Positions 54,964 to 64,000 of a stretch of 64,000 nucleotides of DNA are shown here, piece by piece. The stretch is from Rhizobium mesosinicum (GTDB lineage: Bacteria > Pseudomonadota > Alphaproteobacteria > Rhizobiales > Rhizobiaceae), in the NCBI RefSeq assembly GCF_019511345.1, contig NZ_JAEUAK010000005.1, positions 248,001 through 312,000 on the forward strand, written 5' to 3'. Made by a program: the position numbers and the translations under genes. Each line of letters begins with the position of its first letter. Within the stretch, counting starts at the first letter, position 1. The notes beneath the pieces are model-generated. The model was not told the DNA's origin, searched no databases, and saw nothing but the letters and a program-made list of their open reading frames with translations.

Positions 54964-56505
54964 ATGGGCCAGGGAACACAGAAGAGCAGTGTGACGCCGC
55001 TCCGCGCCATGAGCCGTGCCGTCTCCATCACGGCTATCAGCCTGCTAGTCGCGCCCTCAGCTTTCGCACAGCAGATCACGCAACAAGAATCGGGGGGCAC
55101 GACGAATTCTCGCACCACGGCCACCTCCGCCGCGCAACGCACCGGCTCAAGCAACGTGAGGCCGGATGTCGATGGCGCAGGCGATGATACGATGGCCCCT
55201 GCCAACCTTTCTGCGCAGGCCCGGGATACGGAAAGCGCAATTGCACCCACTGCGACGACACAGCCCGACGACCAGACGACCGGCTCGATCCTCGACGAGG
55301 AGATGCGCAGGCTGAACACCCGCGAACCGCGCCTCGACGAGACGCCGATACGCAGGGTGCCTGAGAGCGTCTCGACCGAGCAGACGCCTGGCATCCCGGT
55401 CGGCAGTTTCGTGCTGCGCCCGAGCGTCACGCAAACGATCAACACCGAGACCACGAAGGACGGCGGCACAAAAAAGAGCCGCGGCTTCCTCGAAACCGAT
55501 ATGGGCGCAACGTTGACCTCCGACTGGAGTCGGCATCAGTTGACCGTCACCTCCGAAGGCGCCTGGCAAAAGAACATCAGCGGCGAGGGTGAAGAACAGC
55601 CATCCGTCAAGATCAATGGCGATCTGCGGTTGGACCTGACGCGCGACACCGTCGGCCATATCACCGGCGGCTATAATTTCTATCGCGAGGATACGGATGA
55701 TCCGGATGCGATCACCAATGCCGACCAGCAATCCGATGTGCAGGAATTTACCGGCGGCGCTTCCATTGAGCATGACTTCGGCATCTTGCGCGGAACCGCC
55801 GCCGTCGCACTCTCGCGCTCGATCTATTCCGACGCCGTGCTTTCGAACGGCACGACGGTCTCTCTGAGCGATCGCAACCAGACCACAGGTACCGTACGCG
55901 GCCGTATCGGCTACGAACTCTCGCCGGCACTCATTCCCTTCATCGAAGCGTCGATCGGCAAGACCAACTATGATGAACGCACCGATTCCTCGGGCTACCG
56001 GCGTTCCGGAGATAGCTACGGCGCCAAGGGTGGCGTGCAGGTCGATATGGGTGAAAAGCTGAAGGGCGAGGTCGCGGTCGGTTATGCGACAGCGGATTTC
56101 GATGATGACAGGCTGAAATCGATCGACACGGCGACACTCGATGCCAGCCTGCTCTGGTCGCCGATCCGCGGGACGAATGTCAATCTCGACCTCCAGACCA
56201 GCATCCAGCCTTCCACGGCAGCCGGCGAAAGCGGCTATGTCTCACATCAACTGAGATCCACGGTCGATCATCAGCTGCGCGACAATCTGGTGGCGACGGT
56301 CATCGGTGGCGTGACGCTGCGCGATTACCCGAGCGGCAGCACAATAAGCGACGAGACGGTTTACACCGCCTCGACCGGTCTTGTCTGGAATATCAACCGC
56401 TATCTCGACTTCACCAGCACGCTTGGCTACGAGCTGACGACACGCAAGGAAGGCGACGACTCGCAGCAATGGCGAGCCGGCGTCGGTCTCAAGGTGAAGC
56501 GCTGA
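54964..56505 (+). CDS. Outer membrane beta-barrel protein (BBP2-type porin-like)
   Basis: A 513-residue exported protein. Its long N-region and hydrophobic core (RAVSITAISLLVAPSAFAQQ) end in a signal cleavage site; a Thr/Ser-rich disordered stretch of about 110 residues follows. The C-terminal 330 residues form alternating amphipathic strands (GFLETDMGATLTSDWSRHQL, LTVTSEGAWQ, LDLTRDTVGHITGGYNFYRE) ending ...GVGLKVKR. This is the pattern of the putative beta-barrel porin 2 family (PF10082). It probably sits in the outer membrane; its cargo is unknown. It is convergent with galU, 6 bases apart. Confidence 0.82.
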   Translation: MGQGTQKSSVTPLRAMSRAVSITAISLLVAPSAFAQQITQQESGGTTNSRTTATSAAQRTGSSNVRPDVDGAGDDTMAPANLSAQARDTESAIAPTATTQPDDQTTGSILDEEMRRLNTREPRLDETPIRRVPESVSTEQTPGIPVGSFVLRPSVTQTINTETTKDGGTKKSRGFLETDMGATLTSDWSRHQLTVTSEGAWQKNISGEGEEQPSVKINGDLRLDLTRDTVGHITGGYNFYREDTDDPDAITNADQQSDVQEFTGGASIEHDFGILRGTAAVALSRSIYSDAVLSNGTTVSLSDRNQTTGTVRGRIGYELSPALIPFIEASIGKTNYDERTDSSGYRRSGDSYGAKGGVQVDMGEKLKGEVAVGYATADFDDDRLKSIDTATLDASLLWSPIRGTNVNLDLQTSIQPSTAAGESGYVSHQLRSTVDHQLRDNLVATVIGGVTLRDYPSGSTISDETVYTASTGLVWNINRYLDFTSTLGYELTTRKEGDDSQQWRAGVGLKVKR

Positions 56506-56511
56506 ACAACT

Positions 56512-57399
56512 TTACTTCAGGCGAGTGAACAGGTTCTTGAAGCCGTCTTCGATGGTCGGGCGGATGTCCGCGCGCTCGAGAGCGAAGGCAACGTTGGCGA
56601 GGATGAACCCATCCTTGGCACCGCAATCGTAAGTCTCACCCTTGAAATGGTAGCCCGCGAAATCCTGTTCCTTGAGCAGTTTCAGCATGCCGTCGGTAAG
56701 CTGGATTTCGTTGCCGGCGCCGCGTTCCTGGGTTTCCAGGATCTTGAAGATTTCCGGCTGCAGGATGTAACGGCCGTTGATGAAGAAGTTGGACGGAGCC
56801 GTACCCTTGGCCGGCTTCTCGACCATGCCGGTGATGCGGAAACCTTCGCCGACGGATTCACCGACACCAACGATACCGTATTTGTGTGCCTGGTCGGGAG
56901 CGCATTCCTCGACGGCGATGATGTTGCCGCCGCTATGCGCATAGAGCTCGATCATGCCCTTCATGCAGCCCTTTTGATCCTTCATGATCATGTCGGGCAG
57001 CAACAGAGCAAAAGGCTCGTCGCCGACGATCTCGCGGGCGCACCAGACGGCGTGGCCGAGGCCTAGCGGCTCCTGCTGACGGGTAAAGCTTACCGTGCCT
57101 GCCTTGGGAAGCTGCTGCTGCAGCAGGGTGATTTCCGCCTTCTTGGCGCGCTCCTTGAGCGTCTGCTCAAGTTCGAAATGAATATCGAAGTAATCTTCGA
57201 TGACATGCTTGTTACGACCAGTAACAAAAACCAGATGTTCAATGCCCGCTTCAAGTGCTTCGTCGACGACATACTGAATGATTGGCTTATCGACGACAGT
57301 CAGCATTTCCTTTGGAACCGCTTTTGTGGCTGGAAGGAATCGCGTTCCCAGGCCTGCAACCGGAAATACTGCCTTACGAACTTTCTTATTCAGAGCCAC
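56512..57399 (-). CDS. galU: UTP-glucose-1-phosphate uridylyltransferase
   Basis: A 295-residue nucleotidyltransferase: [83 protein letters not shown] and [20 protein letters not shown]. It makes UDP-glucose for exopolysaccharide, lipopolysaccharide and beta-glucans. It starts with GTG at 57397-57399 behind a perfect AGGAGG. The 204-base gap upstream is shared with the divergent transglycosylase gene. Confidence 0.97.
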   Translation of the reverse strand: MALNKKVRKAVFPVAGLGTRFLPATKAVPKEMLTVVDKPIIQYVVDEALEAGIEHLVFVTGRNKHVIEDYFDIHFELEQTLKERAKKAEITLLQQQLPKAGTVSFTRQQEPLGLGHAVWCAREIVGDEPFALLLPDMIMKDQKGCMKGMIELYAHSGGNIIAVEECAPDQAHKYGIVGVGESVGEGFRITGMVEKPAKGTAPSNFFINGRYILQPEIFKILETQERGAGNEIQLTDGMLKLLKEQDFAGYHFKGETYDCGAKDGFILANVAFALERADIRPTIEDGFKNLFTRLK

Positions 57400-57603
57400 A
57401 CCGACCTCCTGTTTTGACTATACCGCTTTTAATTCAACGCTATATCGATTTGAACTAGTATAGAATTGCTACCGTTTTGCAAATGGTGACTGGACCGGCC
57501 GGCCATGGTAAAGAATTTGTTGACTCCGTTCCTGTATTTTCGGCGTAGGACGGACATGACGTACCGCCCAGGCTAAAACCGAAGATGACGGATACGACTG
57601 CCG

Positions 57604-58827
57604 ATGACCCAGAAATACGTACACTCCCTTCGTGGTCTTGCTCTCGCCCTCGTTGTCGCCACCGCGACCGGACTGGCCCCTCATAACGCAAAAGCGGATG
57701 CCCGGTTCCAGAAGTGGATCGCGGACTTCTACCAAACTGCCGCGCAGAGTGGCATCAGTAAGGCAACCTATCAGAAAGCCTTTTCTGGGGTAAGCGATCC
57801 AGACCCAACGGTACTGGAAAAGGCGACCTATCAGCCTGAATTCACATCCAAAATCTGGGATTATGTCGATTCCCGCGTCAATCCCTACACTGTGGAAATC
57901 GGCCGCAAGATGGCCGCCAAATATGCCAAGACGCTGGATGCGATCCAGCGCCAATCCGGCGTCGACAAATCGATTCTACTCGCTATCTGGTCGATGGAAT
58001 CGAATTACGGCGCAGTTCTCGCTAAGGATGAGCGCCTTCACTATGTGCCGCGCGCATTGGCAACGCTTGCCTATGCCGACCCGAAGCGTGCCAAATATGC
58101 CAAGAAACAGTTGATTGCAGCGCTGAAGATCCTGCAGAATGGTGATGTTCCCGCCAAGGAAATGACCGGGTCCTGGGCCGGCGCCATGGGCCACACGCAG
58201 TTCATCCCGACAAGTTATCTTCTTTACGCCGTCGATGCCGATGGCAACGGTCATCGCGACATCTGGAATTCGGTGCCCGATGCGCTGGCGACTTCGGCCA
58301 ACCTCCTGATGAAGAACGGCTGGGACACCGGCAGGACCTGGGGCTACGAGGTAGCGGTGCCGGCATCCGCCGCCCAGCACATCGGCAAGACGCGTACGCT
58401 CGCCCAATGGGCGGCCCTCGGCCTGAAGCGTCCGAACGGCAAGCCTTTCAAGGATGGCGACACCCGCGCCATGCTGAAGATGCCGGCCGGTAGCGATGGT
58501 CCGGGCTTCCTGATGACCGCGAACTTCTTCACCATCAAGAACTACAATGCCTCAGACAGCTACGCTCTTGCTGTCGGCCTTCTTGCAGACCAGATCGCCG
58601 GCTTTGGCGGCATGCAGCAGCGATGGCCGCGTCCCGAAGGGTCGCTGGACATAACGGAGAAGTTCGAATTGCAAACGCGACTGAAGACGCTTGGCTATTA
58701 CAGCGGCGATGTCGACGGCAATTTCGGATCCGGCTCCAAGGCAGCCATCGCCGCCGTTCAGGAGCGTATCGGCATGCAGCCGGATGGCGAACCCTCGCTT
58801 TCGCTTCTCCACGCGCTGCGCCGTTAA
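57604..58827 (+). CDS. MltB-type lytic murein transglycosylase with peptidoglycan-binding domain
   Basis: A 407-residue protein with signal peptide LALALVVATATGLAPHNAKA. The transglycosylase domain (SLT_2) has the catalytic Glu132 in AIWSMESNYGAVLA and the motifs GSWAGAMGHTQFIPTSYLLY, AVDADGNGHRDIWNSVPDAL and ATSANLLMKNGWDTGRTWGY. The C-terminal PG_binding_1 repeat reads LQTRLKTLGYYSGDVDGNFG, SGSKAAIAAVQERIG. It cleaves the glycan strand to 1,6-anhydro ends in the periplasm. No lipobox is present, so it is a soluble form of MltB. Confidence 0.95.
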   Translation: MTQKYVHSLRGLALALVVATATGLAPHNAKADARFQKWIADFYQTAAQSGISKATYQKAFSGVSDPDPTVLEKATYQPEFTSKIWDYVDSRVNPYTVEIGRKMAAKYAKTLDAIQRQSGVDKSILLAIWSMESNYGAVLAKDERLHYVPRALATLAYADPKRAKYAKKQLIAALKILQNGDVPAKEMTGSWAGAMGHTQFIPTSYLLYAVDADGNGHRDIWNSVPDALATSANLLMKNGWDTGRTWGYEVAVPASAAQHIGKTRTLAQWAALGLKRPNGKPFKDGDTRAMLKMPAGSDGPGFLMTANFFTIKNYNASDSYALAVGLLADQIAGFGGMQQRWPRPEGSLDITEKFELQTRLKTLGYYSGDVDGNFGSGSKAAIAAVQERIGMQPDGEPSLSLLHALRR

Positions 58828-59015
58828 AGCGCGACACATCCAGACACATGAAGGACGCCTTAACTTCTTGAATTTACGCATCGTGCGCCCGGGAATCGAT
58901 GACGATTTTCGAGCCGATGCCGTAGAAGCGGGGAAAGCCTGACCTAAATAATACGGGTTGAGTGGACGGAAAGCTGCTGCCTATGCAAAATGCCCGGCAG
59001 ATGCGAAACTGCCCG

Positions 59016-60224
59016 ATGACGAAACAACTTGACCGGACCCGATGGATTCGTGGGCTTGCGCTTGCCGCGGCCACGTTGTCTTTTTGCCTGGGTTCGATGC
59101 TGCCGGCGGACTATGCCGAGGCGCAGGAGCTTCGCTACCAGCGCCGCTCCATCCTCGATTTCTTTCTCGGCCGGCGTTACATCGACGAGAATCCACAGCC
59201 CGAAATGCGGGACCAACCGCGGCGGCAACAGCAGCCACGCAGGCGCCCACCCACGCAGAAGGCTGTGACACCAATGCGCACGACGCCCGTCGCGCCCGCT
59301 GAACCCGTGGTTCAAAAGCAGGAGAACGCCCAGAAAATCCTTGTCGTTGGTGATTTTCTCGCCGGTGGCCTGGGGGATGGCCTTGCCGCCGCGTTCGAAA
59401 CCTCACCCGGTGTTGTGGTCGAAGCCCGCAGCAATGTCTCGTCCGGCCTCGTGCGCGACGACTACTACAACTGGCCGGGCGAATTGCCGAAGATGATCAA
59501 CGAACTGAAGCCAGCAATGGTCGTCGTCATGATCGGCACCAATGATCGCCAGCAGATGGTAACGGATGCCGGCAAGGAAAAATTCCGCACCGACGGCTGG
59601 TTTACTGAATATCAACGCCGCGTTCTGGCCTTCGGCAAGGAGATCACGAGCCGAAAGATCCCGCTGCTCTGGGTCGGACTTCCCGCCTTCGAATCCGATT
59701 CGATGACGGCCGATGCCGTGCAGATGAACCAGCTCTACCGCAATCAGGTGGAAAGCATCGGCGGCGAATTCGTCGACATCTGGGACGGCTTCGTGGACGA
59801 GAATGGCAAGTTCATCGTCACCGGCTCCGATGTCAACGGCCAGCAGGTGCGCCTGCGGACCGCTGACGGCGTCAACCTGACCCAGGCCGGCCGCCGCAAG
59901 CTCGCCTTCTACGTGGAAAAGCCGGCGCGCCGCCTTCTTGGCACTCAGGCAAGCCCCGATCTCGTGCGCCTCGATCCAGGCAACCTGCCGGCGCTGACGC
60001 TGCCGGCCAATCCGATGGAACATACGCAACCGATCAGCCTGTCCGACCCGAGTCTTGATGGTGGAGCGGAATTGCTCGGCGCCAGCAGGACGCCGGTCAC
60101 GCTGACGAAATCGCCACGCGATCTCCTGGTCGAACAGGGAGAGATGGCTCCGGCGCCGACAGGCCGCATAGACGACTACCGTATGCCGACGCCAAAGACG
60201 GCGGCAGAAGTTTCGGTGAAGTGA
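59016..60224 (+). CDS. DUF459 SGNH/GDSL-type hydrolase
   Basis: About 402 residues from ATG 59016 (MTKQLDRTRWIRGLALAAAT), which opens a signal peptide ending AEAQ; starts at 58962 (GTG) or 58983 (ATG) are also possible and none has a good ribosome site. After a Pro/Arg/Gln-rich stretch comes the SGNH fold: block I ILVVGDFLAGGLGDGL (Asp in place of the usual GDS serine), VVVMIGTNDRQQM, LLWVGLP and the late DGVNLTQAGRRKLAFYV. It is a DUF459 protein, relatives of which are linked to envelope polysaccharide or lipid acylation. It follows the MltB-type gene and may work on the wall. Confidence 0.85.
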   Translation: MTKQLDRTRWIRGLALAAATLSFCLGSMLPADYAEAQELRYQRRSILDFFLGRRYIDENPQPEMRDQPRRQQQPRRRPPTQKAVTPMRTTPVAPAEPVVQKQENAQKILVVGDFLAGGLGDGLAAAFETSPGVVVEARSNVSSGLVRDDYYNWPGELPKMINELKPAMVVVMIGTNDRQQMVTDAGKEKFRTDGWFTEYQRRVLAFGKEITSRKIPLLWVGLPAFESDSMTADAVQMNQLYRNQVESIGGEFVDIWDGFVDENGKFIVTGSDVNGQQVRLRTADGVNLTQAGRRKLAFYVEKPARRLLGTQASPDLVRLDPGNLPALTLPANPMEHTQPISLSDPSLDGGAELLGASRTPVTLTKSPRDLLVEQGEMAPAPTGRIDDYRMPTPKTAAEVSVK

Positions 60225-60545
60225 GAAAGGGCCGCTTGAGCGGCTCTCATCGATGTCCCGGACCTACCTGGCCGTCACCTGCGGCCAGGTCTGGTACTAG
60301 TAGAAGTCGGAGCCGATCTGGCCGAAATAGGCATCGCTGCCGTCGACCTTATCCACAGGGTGACCGGCCTGCCTCGGCCTCCGGTCAGTCACCGCAGGCC
60401 GGGTCGGACCTGCCTACGCAAGGAAAACTGCAGCTCGACAATTGCATGAAGCTTGCCGGAAACCGCAGCGCGTCACCGGTCCTACCACGAGAAACTCCGC
60501 CGGAATGCGGCGGAGTTTCTTGTTCGACGAATTGTTTGAGGCAGA
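60225..60545. other. Intergenic stretch with two strong hairpins
   Basis: No full gene is seen in these 321 bases. ACCTGGCCG at 60266-60274 pairs with CGGCCAGGT at 60282-60290. A larger imperfect dyad spans about 60361-60408 (GACCGGCCTGC with GCAGGCCGGGTC). On the minus strand a short frame ends DAYFGQIGSDFY before a stop at 60298, possibly a gene remnant. Near the gltD end there is a perfect 11-bp stem, GAAACTCCGCC at 60491-60501 with GGCGGAGTTTC at 60509-60519. Confidence 0.45.
60491..60519 (-). terminator. Probable terminator hairpin after gltD
   Basis: A perfect 11-bp stem (GAAACTCCGCC/GGCGGAGTTTC) lies 27 bases past the gltD stop on the minus strand. The T-run is poor on both strands (TCTCG on the minus, TTGTT on the plus). 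Confidence 0.6.
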
Positions 60546-62000
60546 TCAGCGCGGCAGGACGGTAGAGCCCATCAGCGCCTCGTCGATCGCACGCGCCGCC
60601 TGGCGGCCTTCGCGGATCGCCCAGACCACCAGCGACTGGCCGCGGCGCACGTCGCCAGCCGTCCAAAGCTTTTCGATCGAGGTCTTGTATTCGCGATCGT
60701 TGGCAACGACGTTGGTTGATCCGCGCTTGTCGACGTTGAGCGTCAGCTTGCCGTCGAGTTCCTTCAGCACGCTGTCATTGAACGGACCGCTGAAGCCGAT
60801 CGCAATAAAGGCTAGATCCGCCTTGATAACAAAATCGGTACCCGGAACGGGGCGGCGGCGCTCGTCGACTTCGCAGCACTTTACGCCGGTCAGCACGCCA
60901 TCTTCGCCGACGAATTCGAGCGTCGCGACCTGGAATTCGCGGATCGCGCCCTCGGCCTGCGAAGAGGAGGTACGCATCTTTGTAGCCCAGAATGGCCAAA
61001 CGGCCAGCTTATCTTCCTTCTCCGGAGGCTGCGGACGAATGTCGAGCTGGGTCACCTTGACCGCACCCTGACGGAAGGCCGTGCCGACGCAGTCCGACGC
61101 CGTGTCACCACCACCGACAACGACGACATGCTTGGCGCCGGCCAGGATCGGATCGGACGGCCAGCCGGTGCTGTCGATATTCTCGCGACCGACACGCTTG
61201 TTCTGCTGAACGAGGTACGGCATCGCATCGTGAACACCGGAGAGATCGGTGCCAGGGATACCGGCTGCGCGCGGTGTTTCGGAGCCGCCGCAGTAAAGGA
61301 CGGCATCATAATCCGCGAGCAACTGTTCGACCTTGACATCGACGCCGACATTGACGCCGCAATGGAACGTCACGCCCTCCCCCTTCATCTGCTCCACGCG
61401 GCGATCGATGAAGTTCTTCTCCATCTTGAAGTCCGGAATGCCGTAACGCAGCAGGCCGCCCGGCTTAGTCTCGCGCTCGTAGACGTGCACGTCATGGCCG
61501 GCTCGGCCGAGCTGCTGGGCCGCCGCCATGCCGGCAGGGCCGGAACCGATGATCGCGACCTTCTTGCCGGTGTGGATCGTTGCCGGCTGCGGACGGATGA
61601 AGCCAAGCTCGTAAGCCTTGTCGGCGATCGCCTGCTCGACCGTCTTGATGGCAACGGGTGCATCTTCAAGGTTCAGCGTGCACGCCTCCTCGCAGGGAGC
61701 GGGGCAGACGCGGCCGGTGAATTCCGGGAAGTTGTTGGTCGAGTGCAGGTTCTGGATCGCCGCTTCCCAGTTGTTGTTGTAGACGAGGTCGTTCCAGTCC
61801 GGAATCTGGTTGTGAACCGGGCAGCCGGTCGGGCCGTGACAATAGGGGATGCCACAGTCCATACAGCGGGCTGCCTGTTTCTGCACTTCCGGGTCCGACA
61901 TCGGGATCGTGAATTCGCGGAAATGACGGATGCGATCCGACGCCGGCTGATACTTCGCTACCTGCCGGTCGATTTCCAGAAAACCTGTAACCTTACCCAT
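60546..62000 (-). CDS. gltD: Glutamate synthase small subunit
   Basis: About 484 residues from ATG 61998-62000 (MGKVTGFLEIDRQVAKYQPA), with AAGGGACG upstream; a frame 44 residues longer has no family support. N-terminal [4Fe-4S] cysteines appear in ARCMDCGIPYCHGPTGCPVH and RVCPAPCEEACTL. The FAD site is VAIIGSGPAGMAAAQQLGRA, the NADPH site VVVVGGGDTASDCVGTA, and the C-terminal TAGDVRRGQSLVVWAIREGR is also present. It passes electrons from NADPH to GltB. gltB lies upstream, 222 bases away. Confidence 0.97.
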   Translation of the reverse strand: MGKVTGFLEIDRQVAKYQPASDRIRHFREFTIPMSDPEVQKQAARCMDCGIPYCHGPTGCPVHNQIPDWNDLVYNNNWEAAIQNLHSTNNFPEFTGRVCPAPCEEACTLNLEDAPVAIKTVEQAIADKAYELGFIRPQPATIHTGKKVAIIGSGPAGMAAAQQLGRAGHDVHVYERETKPGGLLRYGIPDFKMEKNFIDRRVEQMKGEGVTFHCGVNVGVDVKVEQLLADYDAVLYCGGSETPRAAGIPGTDLSGVHDAMPYLVQQNKRVGRENIDSTGWPSDPILAGAKHVVVVGGGDTASDCVGTAFRQGAVKVTQLDIRPQPPEKEDKLAVWPFWATKMRTSSSQAEGAIREFQVATLEFVGEDGVLTGVKCCEVDERRRPVPGTDFVIKADLAFIAIGFSGPFNDSVLKELDGKLTLNVDKRGSTNVVANDREYKTSIEKLWTAGDVRRGQSLVVWAIREGRQAARAIDEALMGSTVLPR

Positions 62001-62181
62001 ATTTTCGTCCCTTGCCCTCATGACCGCCTCGCCCGCGGCCAGTTGTCTGTTCAGCCTCGGTCGCGGAGGCAGGTTGTGTGTCTTGACCGTCATCAGAACA
62101 TATCTCCTGTCGCCATCCACGCGGTTGCGCAAGCTTCAGGCTTGCGGCTGATCGTCGTTGAGTCATTGAGATATTTCAGTC

Positions 62182-62210
62182 ATCCGCCACGCGCTTCCGG
62201 CGTGGCGGAT
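62182..62210. other. Hairpin between gltB and gltD
   Basis: ATCCGCCACGC at 62182-62192 pairs perfectly with GCGTGGCGGAT at 62200-62210 over a seven-base loop, 12 bases after the gltB stop. A second, 7-bp hairpin (CGCAAGC/GCTTGCG) lies at 62128-62146. Neither has a T-run on the minus strand, so partial termination or mRNA processing between the two cistrons is possible. Confidence 0.6.
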
Positions 62211-62222
62211 TGTTCGGTTCAA

Positions 62223-64000
<1,778 letters not shown>

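Noticed and set aside
62001..62132. Longer gltD start 44 codons upstream
   Set aside because: GltD proteins start at MGKVTGFLE, a good AAGGGACG site precedes that ATG, and the extension falls in the hairpin-containing spacer.

Overview
This window reads as chromosomal DNA of a Rhizobium-type alphaproteobacterium (R. etli/leguminosarum neighbourhood). The gene complement points there: an Omp10-type lipoprotein, homospermidine synthase, a GapR (DUF2312) protein, DUF1036, DUF1244 and DUF465 proteins, a type-B L36, and many HAMP-rich chemoreceptors. The GC-rich codon usage looks even throughout. I see no insertion sequence, integrase, phage gene, CRISPR array, tRNA or rRNA.

Region 1 (1-13844) is a chemotaxis cluster. 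A minus-strand unit runs STAS protein > cheY > cheA > cheW, each pair overlapping by 4 bases. Four paralogous membrane chemoreceptors and the start of a second cheW follow, leaving the window on the left. The four receptors differ mainly in the number of 39-residue HAMP units (1, 3, 4 and 2 in transcription order). Divergent from this operon lies a soluble 581-residue protein that combines a CheZ-like DxxxQ motif with a degenerate receptor hairpin; I consider it the most interesting gene here.

Region 2 (13858-24846) is housekeeping with some accessory genes: a Sel1-repeat exported protein, a ThiE-like protein, a TSUP exporter, an ArsR regulator, a divergent pair of DUF465 proteins, purEK, rpmJ, a TPR protein, an alpha/beta hydrolase, an atypical SDR with its divergent regulator, and gamma-glutamyltransferase. 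Region 3 (24855-34767) holds regulator/enzyme pairs: a membrane AraC regulator beside an exported protein, a threonine-dehydratase-like enzyme, a COG4188 hydrolase relative that has lost its catalytic residues, an SDR/GlxA-type pair with a clear operator, a short-repeat-rich intergenic region, a PhyH oxygenase, and LysR divergent from a tautomerase-cupin-DUF4865 operon.

Region 4 (34846-64000) is mostly core: DUF1036-pyk, an N-formylglutamate amidohydrolase family protein, DUF1244, GapR, a MepK-like murein endopeptidase, a sigma-54 activator, pepF, pabB-pabC, YciI, homospermidine synthase, omp10, a LysM-tailed 5'-nucleotidase, hemH, SPFH-NfeD, kdsD, a beta-barrel protein, galU, an MltB-type transglycosylase, a DUF459 SGNH hydrolase and gltD-gltB. 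gltB runs off the right edge. Several of these act on the cell envelope (MepK, MltB, kdsD, galU, SPFH-NfeD, SGNH).
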